A DNA stretch of 51,746 nt from a virus. The stretch lies in IMG/VR virus record IMGVR_UViG_3300028800_000125, positions 1-51,746 of that record; one strand, written 5' to 3'. Below the pieces are notes generated by a model. It worked only from the letters and a program-made list of their open reading frames with translations, was not told where the DNA came from and ran no database searches. The translations under genes were made by a program, and so were the position numbers. Positions 22,123 through 31,685 of this stretch are shown here, one piece after another; positions within the stretch are counted from its first letter, which is position 1; the number at the start of each line of letters is the position of its first letter.

Positions 22123-22442
22123 ATAAATACACTTGTCCCGAATGCGGTAATGTGGTGGTGGTTCGCTCTAATGCAGCGGAACTCCAGAACTACAAAGACA
22201 CCTGTGGTCAGACTGTTACGATGAAGTTAGGAGTGGTGGATGTGGCCAAACCTACAGCGAAGGCGAATGTAGTCCCCGCGCCGGTGGTTCAACTAAAGGC
22301 TGCGCCACTTCCTGAGCGGCCGCAACAGTTCAATCCGAGTCAGTCGTCGAATATTCCTAAGCAGGAACTTGTGCAAGGTCAGGTGGGTAGTACACCTATC
22401 ATCCCCGGAACTCTTAATGCAACTCTTTACCCTGCGAAATAA
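22119..22442 (+). CDS. Zinc-ribbon-like small protein
   Basis: 107 residues. It starts NKYTCPECGNVVVVR, with a CPxC pair and a later Cys, so a zinc ribbon is possible but incomplete. The rest is Pro/Gln-rich and likely disordered. It is coupled to terL by overlap. Role unknown. Confidence 0.6.
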   Translation: MNKYTCPECGNVVVVRSNAAELQNYKDTCGQTVTMKLGVVDVAKPTAKANVVPAPVVQLKAAPLPERPQQFNPSQSSNIPKQELVQGQVGSTPIIPGTLNATLYPAK

Positions 22443-22445
22443 CCT

Positions 22446-22736
22446 ATGCCATCTCCAGCAACTACTGATATGGTGAAAGGCTATGCCGATGAACCAGACA
22501 CCTCAACAAATAATGGAGGAACTAAAGAGAGTTCGGATGAGTCTGAATCCTCCGAAGGTTCGGTTGATATTACCGAAGAGTTTCAGAGAGAAGTCCAAGA
22601 GATCATCACTCCCGCGACGAAGGTCGAACTTGACTACTTGAGGAGCAAGATTATGGATAGGGAGAAGGAGTTGATGAAGAGTGAGACGAAAGCGGAGAAG
22701 TCGGGGGACTTTGACATGGAAGGAGTTCCTGAATGA
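22446..22736 (+). CDS. Acidic low-complexity protein
   Basis: 96 residues. The first 50 are Ser/Glu/Asp-rich and disordered, the rest a charged helix (VELDYLRSKIMDREKEL). It lies between terL and portal. It may be an assembly chaperone, but nothing specific is visible. Confidence 0.55.
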   Translation: MPSPATTDMVKGYADEPDTSTNNGGTKESSDESESSEGSVDITEEFQREVQEIITPATKVELDYLRSKIMDREKELMKSETKAEKSGDFDMEGVPE

Positions 22737-22939
22737 ATGACATGAAACGAGCTAATGTTGCTGGTAGACTTTATGATGAGTATTGCAAAGCTGTGGGAGG
22801 TTTAGCTTATGATGGAAAACCACTCCCTGTCTGGCATGTGTTCTACTCTGACTCGGCTAAAAGAAAACAAGCTAATGCTTGGATTCACATAGCAGGATTG
22901 GCTGAAGATATAATTAAAACAACTAAACCAAACGATTAA
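22733..22939 (+). CDS. Small hypothetical protein before portal
   Basis: 68 residues, soluble, with GGLAYDGKPLPVWHVFYSD then a helix. This sequence style occurs in small phage proteins near DNA-packaging genes. The start overlaps the previous stop by four bases. Function unknown. Confidence 0.55.
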   Translation: MNDMKRANVAGRLYDEYCKAVGGLAYDGKPLPVWHVFYSDSAKRKQANAWIHIAGLAEDIIKTTKPND

Positions 22940-22941
22940 TC

Positions 22942-24759
22942 ATGCCCGACGAAACATCAGAGGAATATATTGGTAGTCTGAAGTATGATGATTGGTCTCT
23001 CAAGATCAAAGACATCGTCTCAACTGCCCATGAGCTTCAAGATAAGTGCTTCGCTGCTCGGCGTTTACGCTGGGGAGAAGTGGATATAGAGGGTCAGAAA
23101 GCGGCTTCGCGTATTGCCCCCGATGAAATCTATATTCCCCTCCACTTAATTGATGCAAACATTCGTCGAGAACAACCATACTATGTCCAGTATGTGACAC
23201 AATCAAACAGAGCAGCGATCTTGAAGTGTGCGGATAATGTTCTACAAGATTCCTCTGCGATTGAGCATGATTTGACGGAGAGGCTTAGGTATGAGGGTTG
23301 GCAGCAACCGCTGTATGCGACGATTGATGGATTCCAGCAAGATGGTTATCGGTTCGTTGAAGTAGTTCACGACCAGTCGAAAAGTGGTGAGGTAGCTATT
23401 GAGACGATGGCTTACGGAGACTTTGGATTCATAAACGACACTAGGGATATTCAAGAGTGTGAGATTGTTTGCAGGAAATACTACTACACTAAGACGAAGA
23501 TGAAGAACTTGGCGGCGCTCGGACAGTTTGACCCCGTTCAGGTAGATAGAGTAGTTGATGGAGATAGAGTGGAGAACGGTTCGACCAGTGGGGATATGGT
23601 CGAGAAGAAAGATAAGTCATTGTATATGATCTACAAGATCATGTTCAGGAATAAGGGAGTTGTGCATGTGGCTTGGGCGAGTGATGAGAGGGGAGATGAT
23701 TGGTTGCGCGCGCCGCGTCCTTTGAGTATTGGGAGAAAGAAAGTAACTGGCCCGCCTACAGTAGTTGGAGGGCCGCCGGCTAGTGAAGATGTGTATGAGA
23801 CTAACTATCCATATGTTTTGTATCCATACATGATTTCAGAGAATGACACGACTTCTAGGCTCCCCGGTAGAGTGATACTCGATCAGGATGTACAAGAGGG
23901 CGCATCGAGTTTACTTTCTAGTTACGTCACCGCTCACAGGCGCGGAGCTGGACTCTACTTCTCGAAGGACGTAGATGATCCGAATGATGACATAGAACTA
24001 CAGAAGAATGTCTTCTTCCGCACCGGGGCGCTAATCAACTCGAAGATTAAGCAGTTTCAGTTGAATCCGCCGGATGCTAGTATGATGACGGCAATTCAAT
24101 CTCTAATCACCGAGAACATGGCTGAGATGAGTCAGGTGAACTTCGCAGCGAATAATCGGAAAGACAGTAGGAAGACTGCGACTGAGATTAGTGCTGCTTC
24201 GCAGAGTGCTTCGACTCTTACGACGGTTCAGGTAGTTCTCTTCTCGACTGCGTTGAGGAAGACGTATCAGTTGATGTTTGATGTGATTAAGTCTAGGGTG
24301 ACGGCGGGGCTGATTAAGGTTAGCCCAGAGCTAGCTCAACTCTACGCGATGAATTGGGTTGTGAAACCGGCGGGAGATGTGGATGTGATTGAGCGTCAAC
24401 AGTTAGTCTCACAGATGATGGCTGCGTGGCCGGTGATTCAAGGAACTCCGGCGAACATGGCCTTTCTCTGTGATGCACTAGAGAAGATGTTTCCTGAGAC
24501 TGCACAGAAGTATGTGCAGATTCTATTACAGGCTCAGGCTCAGCAACAGCAGGCTCAACAAAGTCAGCAGGCGCAGTTACAACAAGCGGCGATACAAATG
24601 GCACAGAAGATTGTTGGGCTTAGTCAACACCCAGAGATGTTCTCGGATGTTGGGAAACAGAATGCACTTCCACAGATTCAACAAGCTGCGAGTCAGATTG
24701 AACAGCTTCAACAACAGATGAGCCAACAGAGTCAATCACAAGGAAAGAAACAACAATGA
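22942..24759 (+). CDS. Portal protein
   Basis: 605 residues, in the usual place after terL and before scaffold and capsid. Features in order: helical N terminus, a beta-rich part with FINDTRDIQECEIVCRKYYYTK (wing), the long helical crown and stem region with NNRKDSRKTATEISAASQSAS, a motif typical of podovirus portals, then a C-terminal Gln-rich tail (residues 540-605). It forms the dodecameric DNA channel and docks terminase. The long Gln-rich crown or barrel recalls P22-like portals. Confidence 0.85.
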   Translation: MPDETSEEYIGSLKYDDWSLKIKDIVSTAHELQDKCFAARRLRWGEVDIEGQKAASRIAPDEIYIPLHLIDANIRREQPYYVQYVTQSNRAAILKCADNVLQDSSAIEHDLTERLRYEGWQQPLYATIDGFQQDGYRFVEVVHDQSKSGEVAIETMAYGDFGFINDTRDIQECEIVCRKYYYTKTKMKNLAALGQFDPVQVDRVVDGDRVENGSTSGDMVEKKDKSLYMIYKIMFRNKGVVHVAWASDERGDDWLRAPRPLSIGRKKVTGPPTVVGGPPASEDVYETNYPYVLYPYMISENDTTSRLPGRVILDQDVQEGASSLLSSYVTAHRRGAGLYFSKDVDDPNDDIELQKNVFFRTGALINSKIKQFQLNPPDASMMTAIQSLITENMAEMSQVNFAANNRKDSRKTATEISAASQSASTLTTVQVVLFSTALRKTYQLMFDVIKSRVTAGLIKVSPELAQLYAMNWVVKPAGDVDVIERQQLVSQMMAAWPVIQGTPANMAFLCDALEKMFPETAQKYVQILLQAQAQQQQAQQSQQAQLQQAAIQMAQKIVGLSQHPEMFSDVGKQNALPQIQQAASQIEQLQQQMSQQSQSQGKKQQ

Positions 24760-25016
24760 CCGAAGAACAACAGAAAGAGGCCGCGAGGTCTATACTAGCG
24801 ACACAGCATCAACTCTGGCAGCAGAACGCAGTAACAAAGCATCTAGTCGAGATTCTCGATGGGAAGATTGCGAAGTTTGAATCTTGGCTCTCGGATAAGA
24901 GTGTAGCTGCAACGGAAGTAGAAGTGAGAAGCTTTCTCGCTCAGCTACGAGAGCAGAAACAGGTTAGGAAACTTTTAGTAGAAACAACAACGTTCGTGAA
25001 AGAAGTGATTAAGTAA
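24756..25016 (+). CDS. Small helical protein after portal
   Basis: 86 residues, nearly all helix with Gln, Glu and Lys, coiled-coil-like. It overlaps the portal stop as ATGA and lies before the scaffold-like gene. Possibly an assembly factor; not recognised. Confidence 0.6.
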   Translation: MTEEQQKEAARSILATQHQLWQQNAVTKHLVEILDGKIAKFESWLSDKSVAATEVEVRSFLAQLREQKQVRKLLVETTTFVKEVIK

Positions 25017-25017
25017 T

Positions 25018-26232
25018 ATGGAACCTACAATAGAAACAAACAAACCAGTAGTTAATTCACCGGCTCCAGCTAGTTCGGTTAATACTCCTAGCCGACCGGC
25101 TTCGACCGCTCCTAGTAGAGCTACGGCTCCGACGGCTAAGCCGCCGACGGCCGAGGCTATGGCGGTTAAGTTCGATTCAGCGGATGCAGATGATCTAGAT
25201 ATTCCGGGCTATACTCCAGAGGATGCTTCGACAGGGAAGACTGTGGAGACAGCTAAGCCTACTCCGGCTAAAGAGACCCCACTACCTGTCGAATCCGCTA
25301 GGCAAGTTGGTACTCAAGTAGAGCCATCGGTTAAACCAGCAGATAAGATAGTAGAAACTCCGGCTAAGGTTAATCCCCTACTCGGCGAGCCGGTTAAGCC
25401 TAGTGATAAGACGAGAGATTACACAGGGTTTTCCCCGGAGGAGGTGACTCAACTGAAACAGATGTCGAACACGGCGTTTGACTTCTCTGCGAAGATAATC
25501 AAGGAGAATAAGGAACTTGCGAAGTTGAAGGACTCGACTTATCTCCAATCGCCGGAGGCGTATAGGTTAGACCCGGCATACACTAAAGCTGCGGAGGATG
25601 TAGACTATCTACGCGCGGAGGCGCAGATTTGGAAGAACCAATTAGTTAATATCAAGACGGGAAAAGAGTGGAGTCCGTTACTCGGTTGGGATAAATCTGG
25701 TAAACCAGTATTCGACACTAAGCGTGCTCCGGGAGAGATGGATGAAGAAGACGTGCGTTCGAGAATGCAACAGTGTGAGGGGTCTGCTCAACAGATGGCG
25801 GGACAACTCCAACAGATGCAACAGAGCTATGCGAATAGGGTGGCGACAGACAACTCTGCGATTGATGAAGTCCAGAAGAGTAAGTTCAGTTGGGTAGCTG
25901 ATCCTGCGCTCGCGGAGAAGACTGTGACGATTCCTAATCTAGGAGAGCGTTCGATTAAACAGATTACGAATGACTTTAAGGAGTTACTCCCTGCATATCA
26001 CAGAGGGAGTAAACTCGCAGAGCTTGGGGCGAATATGTTTGCTGCACTTCAGGTCTACGCTAGTGAGATTAGGAATCTCCAAGCACAGTTGCAGATCACC
26101 GAGACTAAGAGAGCTGATGCACTCAGGGCAGAGCCGACCAGTTCAGATAAACCTGCGAATGCCGGAGGCGGAGTTGCGAAGAGTAAATTCGGTGGGCCGG
26201 CTAGCTTTGATCTTGGTGGACTTCCTGACTAG
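25018..26232 (+). CDS. Scaffold-like protein
   Basis: 404 residues between portal and capsid. The first 110 are Pro/Ala/Thr-rich and disordered; residues 145-180 and 235-280 are Gln- and Leu-rich helices likely to form coiled coils; the C terminus ends with a Gly-rich KSKFGGPASFDLGG tail. This profile fits an internal scaffolding protein for prohead assembly. Assignment by position and composition. Confidence 0.7.
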   Translation: MEPTIETNKPVVNSPAPASSVNTPSRPASTAPSRATAPTAKPPTAEAMAVKFDSADADDLDIPGYTPEDASTGKTVETAKPTPAKETPLPVESARQVGTQVEPSVKPADKIVETPAKVNPLLGEPVKPSDKTRDYTGFSPEEVTQLKQMSNTAFDFSAKIIKENKELAKLKDSTYLQSPEAYRLDPAYTKAAEDVDYLRAEAQIWKNQLVNIKTGKEWSPLLGWDKSGKPVFDTKRAPGEMDEEDVRSRMQQCEGSAQQMAGQLQQMQQSYANRVATDNSAIDEVQKSKFSWVADPALAEKTVTIPNLGERSIKQITNDFKELLPAYHRGSKLAELGANMFAALQVYASEIRNLQAQLQITETKRADALRAEPTSSDKPANAGGGVAKSKFGGPASFDLGGLPD

Positions 26233-26237
26233 AGTTT

Positions 26238-26483
26238 ATGAAATTCAAGGTACTCATGTGGATTATCCGACTGTTCGGATATACAGTTCAAGTTCGTGCG
26301 AAGCATGATATTTGTACCGTACAACAAGTCACAGGATGTATTGATATATCTAAAGATGTGGATATTCTGGAAACAATTAGTTACAGTCCTGAAGATCACT
26401 TTAAGATTCTGTCTTGGCGTAATAGTGGGCCTAGAGATGAGCTAAACAGTCCTCTGCTAGAAATTCCTATCAGACCAAACTAA
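26238..26483 (+). CDS. Small hypothetical protein before the capsid promoter
   Basis: 81 residues. A hydrophobic, basic N terminus (MKFKVLMWIIRLFGY) could be a membrane anchor; the rest is polar. Its stop lies at the start of the capsid promoter region (GCTGTCACA begins at 26485). Unknown function. Confidence 0.55.
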   Translation: MKFKVLMWIIRLFGYTVQVRAKHDICTVQQVTGCIDISKDVDILETISYSPEDHFKILSWRNSGPRDELNSPLLEIPIRPN

Positions 26484-26484
26484 C

Positions 26485-26535
26485 GCTGTCACACCTCCAC
26501 GCTAGTGGTGCCTAATCTTGGCACGCAAATTGCTA
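26485..26535 (+). promoter_or_regulatory. Composite sigma-54-type promoter of the major capsid gene
   Basis: GCTGTCACA (26485-26493), exactly 24 bases, TTGGCACGCAAATTGCTA (26518-26535). This is a near-perfect sigma-54 consensus (TGGCACG, four bases, TTGC). Predicted start near 26545, inside the hairpin 26541-26569. It gives the capsid gene its own strong late promoter within the operon. Confidence 0.85.
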
Positions 26536-26540
26536 CCATC

Positions 26541-26569
26541 CGGGTAGATAGTTAAACCCTATCTACCCG
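26541..26569 (+). other. 11-bp hairpin at the 5' end of the capsid transcript
   Basis: CGGGTAGATAG, loop TTAAACC, CTATCTACCCG, perfect. No T run follows, and it lies at the predicted start of the transcript, so a 5' stabilising hairpin is more likely than a terminator. If transcripts reading through from upstream pass it, it could also act as a processing site. The 114 bases up to the capsid ATG hold nothing else clear. Confidence 0.6.
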
Positions 26570-26683
26570 CTTCTGTCGTAAGGGCATACGAAACGCTACT
26601 GTAGTTGAAGGGCATCAACAGTTGTCAGACTTGACTCTACTAAGTTTGAATAAAACAATTGTTGGTGTTAATTTTTAACTACT

Positions 26684-27994
26684 ATGCCCGCATTTTACGA
26701 CAAACCTGCACAGTTCGCTAACGCTGCTGTGGAAGACACAGACAGGTTTCAGAAACTTCCCTTCTACCTCGTTAAGAACGAAGTAGCACAGTTCCCTAAG
26801 TGGAATGTGTTTGAACAACTTCTTTCGGATATTGACTGGCAACCGAATGAAGGTAATGTGATGAAAGGCGTGACTCCACAGGGTTCTCCTGTTGGTCGTG
26901 CTCTGTTCTTCCCGAATGCCATCACTACCGCGCCGAATAAAGACATCTATCAGGTGTCTGAATCTGTTGAAACGGCTATCGTGTACATGCACGATTATGA
27001 GTCGTATCAGTTTAACTTCATTCCTTCGTTCAACTCCTTCTGGAAGACCTATCTTCAGTTTGCGAATAAAGACATCGTGGAGAAGATTGGTTGTTCGAAT
27101 AACCAGTTTCTCGAAACTCAGATGTTGCAGTCCGCGACGTATATGTATCTGTGTGGTAGTGGATTGATTAGTGGTTGTCCCACCGGGACAATGAACGCTG
27201 CTATGACCGCGGCGGGTTCTAAGACTGCTGCGTGGTTGGTTGGAGTGACTCAGCCGGGTAATGGAACTGGGGTTCTTCAAAATCTCACGTTGCGTGATGT
27301 TTACAACGCCGCGTTGTCTCTTCAAGAAGACTTGGCGGCACCTCCATTCGAGAAGGCCCGGAACATGCCAGTGGATAATGAGGGCCTGAAAGGTAAGTAT
27401 GTTCTCGTTACCTCTACAGAGGCGTGGATGAACTTCATGTTTGACCCGGACGTTCAGACTCTTAAGCCGTTGAATCTCGACATTCTGTTCAACGAATTCA
27501 AAGGACTCCTCTTCGGTACCACTACTGTTAAGTTCAATCGCTTTCCGCTGCGATTCTCGCTGGCGAATGTGAACGACCCGAATGGTAATCTTCTCTACGC
27601 TGCTGGAACTCCGATTCCCCCGGAAATCTACGACCAGACTGATTCTAAGCGGAAACCTAATCCGTATTATACTAGTTTGATCTCTGCTCCGTATGAGGTT
27701 GCGTGGATGCTAGGTGCGGACTTTGGTAAGTCTATTAAAGTCGGCCCTCCGCCGAAAGAGTTTGCGACGACGAACATGGCGAGTGAGAAGTTCTACTCTC
27801 TTCGGTGGAATGGTGAAGTTAAACTGACTGACCAAGTGTTGATTCAGTATGCGGATGGTTCGTATGATTTGAATCATTACGGTAAGCAGTTGAAGTTCAT
27901 CAGTGAGTTGACTCATGGTTATCTCCCCGGTGAACGGCGCTTCGCATTCCCAATGGTGTTTGAACGTAAACGCCCGACGCGCCTTCTCGCCTAA
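26684..27994 (+). CDS. Major capsid protein (probable)
   Basis: 436 residues. It follows portal and scaffold, has its own strong promoter and a terminator one gene later, and has the size of a coat protein. Sequence features: NAITTAPNKDIYQVSESVETAIVYMHDY (E-loop-like region), Gly/Ala-rich middle and a beta-rich C-terminal half with AGTPIPPEIYDQTD. I did not identify it by family motif; an HK97-like fold is inferred. The leader has no Shine-Dalgarno. Confidence 0.8.
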   Translation: MPAFYDKPAQFANAAVEDTDRFQKLPFYLVKNEVAQFPKWNVFEQLLSDIDWQPNEGNVMKGVTPQGSPVGRALFFPNAITTAPNKDIYQVSESVETAIVYMHDYESYQFNFIPSFNSFWKTYLQFANKDIVEKIGCSNNQFLETQMLQSATYMYLCGSGLISGCPTGTMNAAMTAAGSKTAAWLVGVTQPGNGTGVLQNLTLRDVYNAALSLQEDLAAPPFEKARNMPVDNEGLKGKYVLVTSTEAWMNFMFDPDVQTLKPLNLDILFNEFKGLLFGTTTVKFNRFPLRFSLANVNDPNGNLLYAAGTPIPPEIYDQTDSKRKPNPYYTSLISAPYEVAWMLGADFGKSIKVGPPPKEFATTNMASEKFYSLRWNGEVKLTDQVLIQYADGSYDLNHYGKQLKFISELTHGYLPGERRFAFPMVFERKRPTRLLA

Positions 27995-28020
27995 TTAAAG
28001 CAAACCAATCTAATTAAATA

Positions 28021-28542
28021 ATGAATATGAAAAAGATTCTTCTTTCTTTGGTTCTTGCAGTAGGGCTTAGCTCCCAAGCTGCGCAGATTACTCTAACTGT
28101 ACTCCCCGGCACGATGACGAATCTGCTCGGAGCGGTTAATGGAATGGCGAAAGTCTCTCAGATTATTGTCGCGGCTTCTACTTCGACTAATGTCTACGGG
28201 ATTCAGTTGATCGACACTCCTACGAATCAGCTTGGATATGCTACCCCGGCGTACTCAAACACTGTTTCGTATGCGACGAATAACACTGGCTGGTCGGTGT
28301 ATACGAACTACTTCGGTGTCACCACGACGATTACTAACTTCACTTTGGTGGATGTTACTAACAACGTAGTTGCAGCGACAACTAACCTATATCCGATTCG
28401 GGCGCAGATTTCTACGCTCGGCGGAACTTCTACTAGGGCTGACAATGTTAATTATTGGTTCAGTACTGGTATTTGGGTTACGAACAGTGGAGCGGTTGGG
28501 ACGGGTGGGCCTGCTAGTGTGACGATCACATATCAGCAATAG
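28021..28542 (+). CDS. Secreted beta-rich protein, Sec signal peptide
   Basis: 173 residues. Residues 1-20 (MNMKKILLSLVLAVGLSSQA) are a clear Sec signal peptide with an AQA-type cleavage site. The mature part is Thr/Asn/Val-rich and all beta. It sits directly after the capsid gene and before a strong terminator. Its highly expressed position suggests a decoration or surface protein, but a signal peptide is unexpected for a virion protein. The alternative start is the ATG six bases on. Confidence 0.7.
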   Translation: MNMKKILLSLVLAVGLSSQAAQITLTVLPGTMTNLLGAVNGMAKVSQIIVAASTSTNVYGIQLIDTPTNQLGYATPAYSNTVSYATNNTGWSVYTNYFGVTTTITNFTLVDVTNNVVAATTNLYPIRAQISTLGGTSTRADNVNYWFSTGIWVTNSGAVGTGGPASVTITYQQ

Positions 28543-28551
28543 CGAACTCTG

Positions 28552-28586
28552 GAGTGGGTGGACTAAATCCACCCACTCTTTCTTTT
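28552..28586 (+). terminator. Strong intrinsic terminator
   Basis: GAGTGGGTGGA, loop CTAAA, TCCACCCACTC, then TTTCTTTT: an 11-bp perfect GC-rich stem with a T run. It closes the capsid plus 28021-28542 unit that begins at the promoter 26485-26535. Confidence 0.9.
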
Positions 28587-28614
28587 AAACTACAACAATT
28601 TAATTTTCCCTCCT

Positions 28615-29004
28615 ATGCTTTACGTCTATGGCAATGTTGCAGAGCGCGATGTCTACACTGACCCGCCGATGGTTATTACAGTCGCCGCCGCGACTCCAAA
28701 GGAAGTCCTTCCTGACGAACAGCTTAAAGGAACTGGTGAAATCTCTCTGCGGTTGATTCAGAATACTGGAGCCAACACTTTATACTATGCAGAGAACACT
28801 TCGGACTCTGGTGGTAATCCGATGTGCGATGGGACGAACGCGTATCATGGAATGCTTCTTGCTGGTCAGCAGTTAGACTGCTCTACCCATAGACAGAGGG
28901 TTTGTGTATGGAGTCAGGCGGGAACTACGGTCTCTGTTACTGTTCGTCGGCGTCGGCAGCAAGGGAAAATGACTATTCTCAATATGAATCAAGGAGGAGT
29001 CTAA
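28615..29004 (+). CDS. Probable small virion protein
   Basis: 129 residues, beta-rich, without signal peptide, with VITVAAATPKEVLPDEQ and LRLIQNTGANTLYYAENT, a pattern seen in small head or tail decoration proteins. The C terminus is Arg-rich. Start context is pyrimidine-rich (TCCCTCCTATG). Function tentative. Confidence 0.6.
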   Translation: MLYVYGNVAERDVYTDPPMVITVAAATPKEVLPDEQLKGTGEISLRLIQNTGANTLYYAENTSDSGGNPMCDGTNAYHGMLLAGQQLDCSTHRQRVCVWSQAGTTVSVTVRRRRQQGKMTILNMNQGGV

Positions 29005-29007
29005 GTT

Positions 29008-29715
29008 GTGAAGAATATTCTCTTAACTCTCTTGTGTCTTGGTGGTGTTAGCTTCGCGGCTGGAACTCTTAGCCCCGGTGGCGGAACTATAGCGGGTGGA
29101 GGTAGTGGGGGAGGGACGAATATAACGTATGTGACGAATATCTTCCCTGTGAGTGTTAGTGTCTCGACGGTTACGAATGTTCCGGTTGGGGGTTTAGCTA
29201 CTGCGAATGCTTCTGGTTCGTCTAATTTGGTTTTCAACTTTGGAATTCCTATTGGTGCTACAGGGGCAACGGGTGCAACTGGGTCAAATGGAACTAATGG
29301 ATTAAATGGAGCGACTGGAGCCACGGGAGCCACAGGTTCGACTGGTGCTAAGGGAGATACTGGTGCAACAGGCCCTCAAGGCGTAGCAGGGACTAATGGA
29401 GTTACCACAACTACATTCATAGGAATAGCTACTGCAATGCAGTCGGTTAGTGAGACGAAACAGGTTTCGGTGATTAATGCTGTGGTGAATTGCGTTACCA
29501 ATGATGGAGGAATGACTGCCGGACAGAGTGTTGCGATTAATAACGTATGGGATGCTTCTTTCTCCGAGCCGTACTTCTTTCTTGGAACAGATGCTACGCA
29601 TCTTTATGAAGGTTCAGTCTCTACAGCAACGGCGGTTGGTAGGATTATATGGAATGGAGCTAGGAATTCGGTGACGAATTGGAGTAACTTCACGATTACT
29701 GTTTTATACCAATGA
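29008..29715 (+). CDS. Secreted collagen-like fibre protein
   Basis: 235 residues from a GTG at 29008, preceded by GGAGGAG, one of the few good Shine-Dalgarno sites here. Signal peptide [19 protein letters not shown] Gly-rich segment is followed by a threonine-rich part, then about 15 collagen-like G-x-y triplets ([13 protein letters not shown]...[10 protein letters not shown]) at about 90-135 and a beta-rich C-terminal knob. It likely trimerises as a fibre. The stop overlaps the next start (ATGA). Confidence 0.75.
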   Translation: MKNILLTLLCLGGVSFAAGTLSPGGGTIAGGGSGGGTNITYVTNIFPVSVSVSTVTNVPVGGLATANASGSSNLVFNFGIPIGATGATGATGSNGTNGLNGATGATGATGSTGAKGDTGATGPQGVAGTNGVTTTTFIGIATAMQSVSETKQVSVINAVVNCVTNDGGMTAGQSVAINNVWDASFSEPYFFLGTDATHLYEGSVSTATAVGRIIWNGARNSVTNWSNFTITVLYQ

Positions 29716-31685
29716 GATTAGCACTAGTATTGTTGGCGGTTAGTGTGGTTGCGGCGCGGGGTCAGTATGTTACTGACCAATACACTGCTACGACGAATGA
29801 GGTTAATGATGGTTTGAATCAGACTAAACCGCTAACTTCGTATAATTTTGCGAATAGCAAGTGGGCTAATACCAATACCAGCAGTGTGAATACTACCACT
29901 AAACCATATCTAGGATTCGTAGCTGGCCAAGGTCGTGTTCCAAATGCTCTAGTATCTGGCAATAAGGTATTTGGCTCGCGCCAAGCTTTCATTGCAGCTG
30001 TTGATATAACAAACATTCAAGTAGTTCTTCCGAACTTCTATGGTAATAATGGCGATGAAACTGGGTCTGGTGGTGCGGCAACGGTGGCGGCGAGCATTAT
30101 GTATCCGTCAGGAACATTCAACCAACTATTGTTCAGCGGGCAACAGTATAGCAATGTTCCAAGTGGGACAATGGCCTTTTCCGACCTAAAATCACAACCA
30201 AGAATACCGCAAGGTGCAATGTTTTGGGTTTGCGCTTATTACACAAATGGCGCAGGCATCATCTATCAACCAAGCTCAAGCCCTTATGACTACGGAGAGC
30301 TTGGAGCAACCGGAAGTGATAAGACAACCAATGGAGCATCCATGTCTCAGTTAAATGCGGCGAACCCTATGTATGGGGCGATAGCTGTGCTTGGCAATAC
30401 CACGAAAGAATCGGTTCTCATATTGGGAGATTCAAGAGACTATGGGTACGCGGATGTGAACAGTTTCGGAAACGCCGGGGGTTCTCAACGGTTTCCAAGC
30501 CCCTATCTAGGAATAGACCGCGTTATTTGTCCGTACTACGGAAGCTGCAATCTGGCTGTAAATTCGGCGCAGTTCTTCAACTACACCACACACTCAAACC
30601 TGATGTATTTCACCAATTTCGCAACAGTTGTGTGGTGCGAACTTGGAATCAACGGCATTGGAGCAACTACCTTCGGACTAGCCACTAATTTCTATAGCCG
30701 ATTCTCGGTGCCGGTATATCAGGAAACATTGTCGCCTGAGACATCTTCGTCCGATGGATGGATGACGCTCGCAAACCAAACCGATACCGGAGGGCCATAC
30801 AGAACCAACTTTAACACGCTGGTCAGAAGCCATCTAGTGCCATATCTTGCGGGTTATTACGACACCGCTGCCATCGCCACGGAAAGCTCGCTTAATAGTG
30901 GCAAATGGCAGGTGTTGCAATCCACCAACTTTCCGGGATTGACAACCGCGTGCCTAACTAATTTTACAGCCGATGGATTGCACGGCCCGTACTACGGCAT
31001 TCTGGCTGCATCAAGTGGAGACCCGTTGCGCCAATACGCTCCATTATCTATTATTACTGGGGATACTAGGCAGGGAAATTTCACAGGAAGTTACGCTGGA
31101 AATGGCTCCAACCTGAACAACCTCAATGCCTCCGCAATCTCAAGCGGCACAGTTCCCACCGCGAATTTGCCGGGAAGTGTGGTGACGAACAACCAGCAGT
31201 TTGTGACCGTCAGCAACTTGAATGTTGGAACAGTGACAGCGACGAACATCTCCGGCAACGGCAGCGGGTTGACGAACACTGCGTCATCAAGCCTTCAACA
31301 ATTTGCGCAGATTGGCGCATTTTATATTGGCACTAACGGAACTAGCTTGGTGGTTTCAAACCAATATGGAATCATGTTCAACCTCACAACCAATGGCAGT
31401 GGGTCGTTTGTTGGATTGACCAACACAGACAACGTATCGTTAGGAGGAAATGGCAAGACACTAAGAATTATTGGGTCAGCAACAATGGCCGGTAATTTTG
31501 TGCCGGACACGAACCCAAGGACATGGGGTGGTTCAGTTGTAAATTTTTTAGCCTCAACACTAACACTCTCAACAACCAACGCGGGGCCATCAAACGTGAC
31601 GATAGGCGTTACTGCCGTCGATTTATGGTTTCCTGTCACCAATTCTGGAAGCGTGTACTTCATGCCAGTTTGGAAAAACCATTAA
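29712..31685 (+). CDS. Secreted fibre with SGNH/GDSL-type esterase domain
   Basis: 657 residues. Signal peptide at 1-17 (ends VAARGQ). SGNH hydrolase motifs: LILGDSR with Ser241, a GING stretch in the block III place, and TADGLHGP with the Asp-x-x-His pair near 415. The C-terminal part has the [24 protein letters not shown] type repeats, typical of Verrucomicrobia and phage fibre proteins. It may deacetylate host surface glycan. Base and codon use from about 29.9 to 31.7 kb looks different from neighbours, with more CC/GG-type codons, suggesting acquisition. The signal peptide is unusual for a fibre. Confidence 0.8.
   Translation: MRLALVLLAVSVVAARGQYVTDQYTATTNEVNDGLNQTKPLTSYNFANSKWANTNTSSVNTTTKPYLGFVAGQGRVPNALVSGNKVFGSRQAFIAAVDITNIQVVLPNFYGNNGDETGSGGAATVAASIMYPSGTFNQLLFSGQQYSNVPSGTMAFSDLKSQPRIPQGAMFWVCAYYTNGAGIIYQPSSSPYDYGELGATGSDKTTNGASMSQLNAANPMYGAIAVLGNTTKESVLILGDSRDYGYADVNSFGNAGGSQRFPSPYLGIDRVICPYYGSCNLAVNSAQFFNYTTHSNLMYFTNFATVVWCELGINGIGATTFGLATNFYSRFSVPVYQETLSPETSSSDGWMTLANQTDTGGPYRTNFNTLVRSHLVPYLAGYYDTAAIATESSLNSGKWQVLQSTNFPGLTTACLTNFTADGLHGPYYGILAASSGDPLRQYAPLSIITGDTRQGNFTGSYAGNGSNLNNLNASAISSGTVPTANLPGSVVTNNQQFVTVSNLNVGTVTATNISGNGSGLTNTASSSLQQFAQIGAFYIGTNGTSLVVSNQYGIMFNLTTNGSGSFVGLTNTDNVSLGGNGKTLRIIGSATMAGNFVPDTNPRTWGGSVVNFLASTLTLSTTNAGPSNVTIGVTAVDLWFPVTNSGSVYFMPVWKNH

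Noticed and set aside
26541-26569. Intrinsic terminator before the capsid gene
   Set aside because: No T run follows the stem, and the sigma-54-type start site falls within it.
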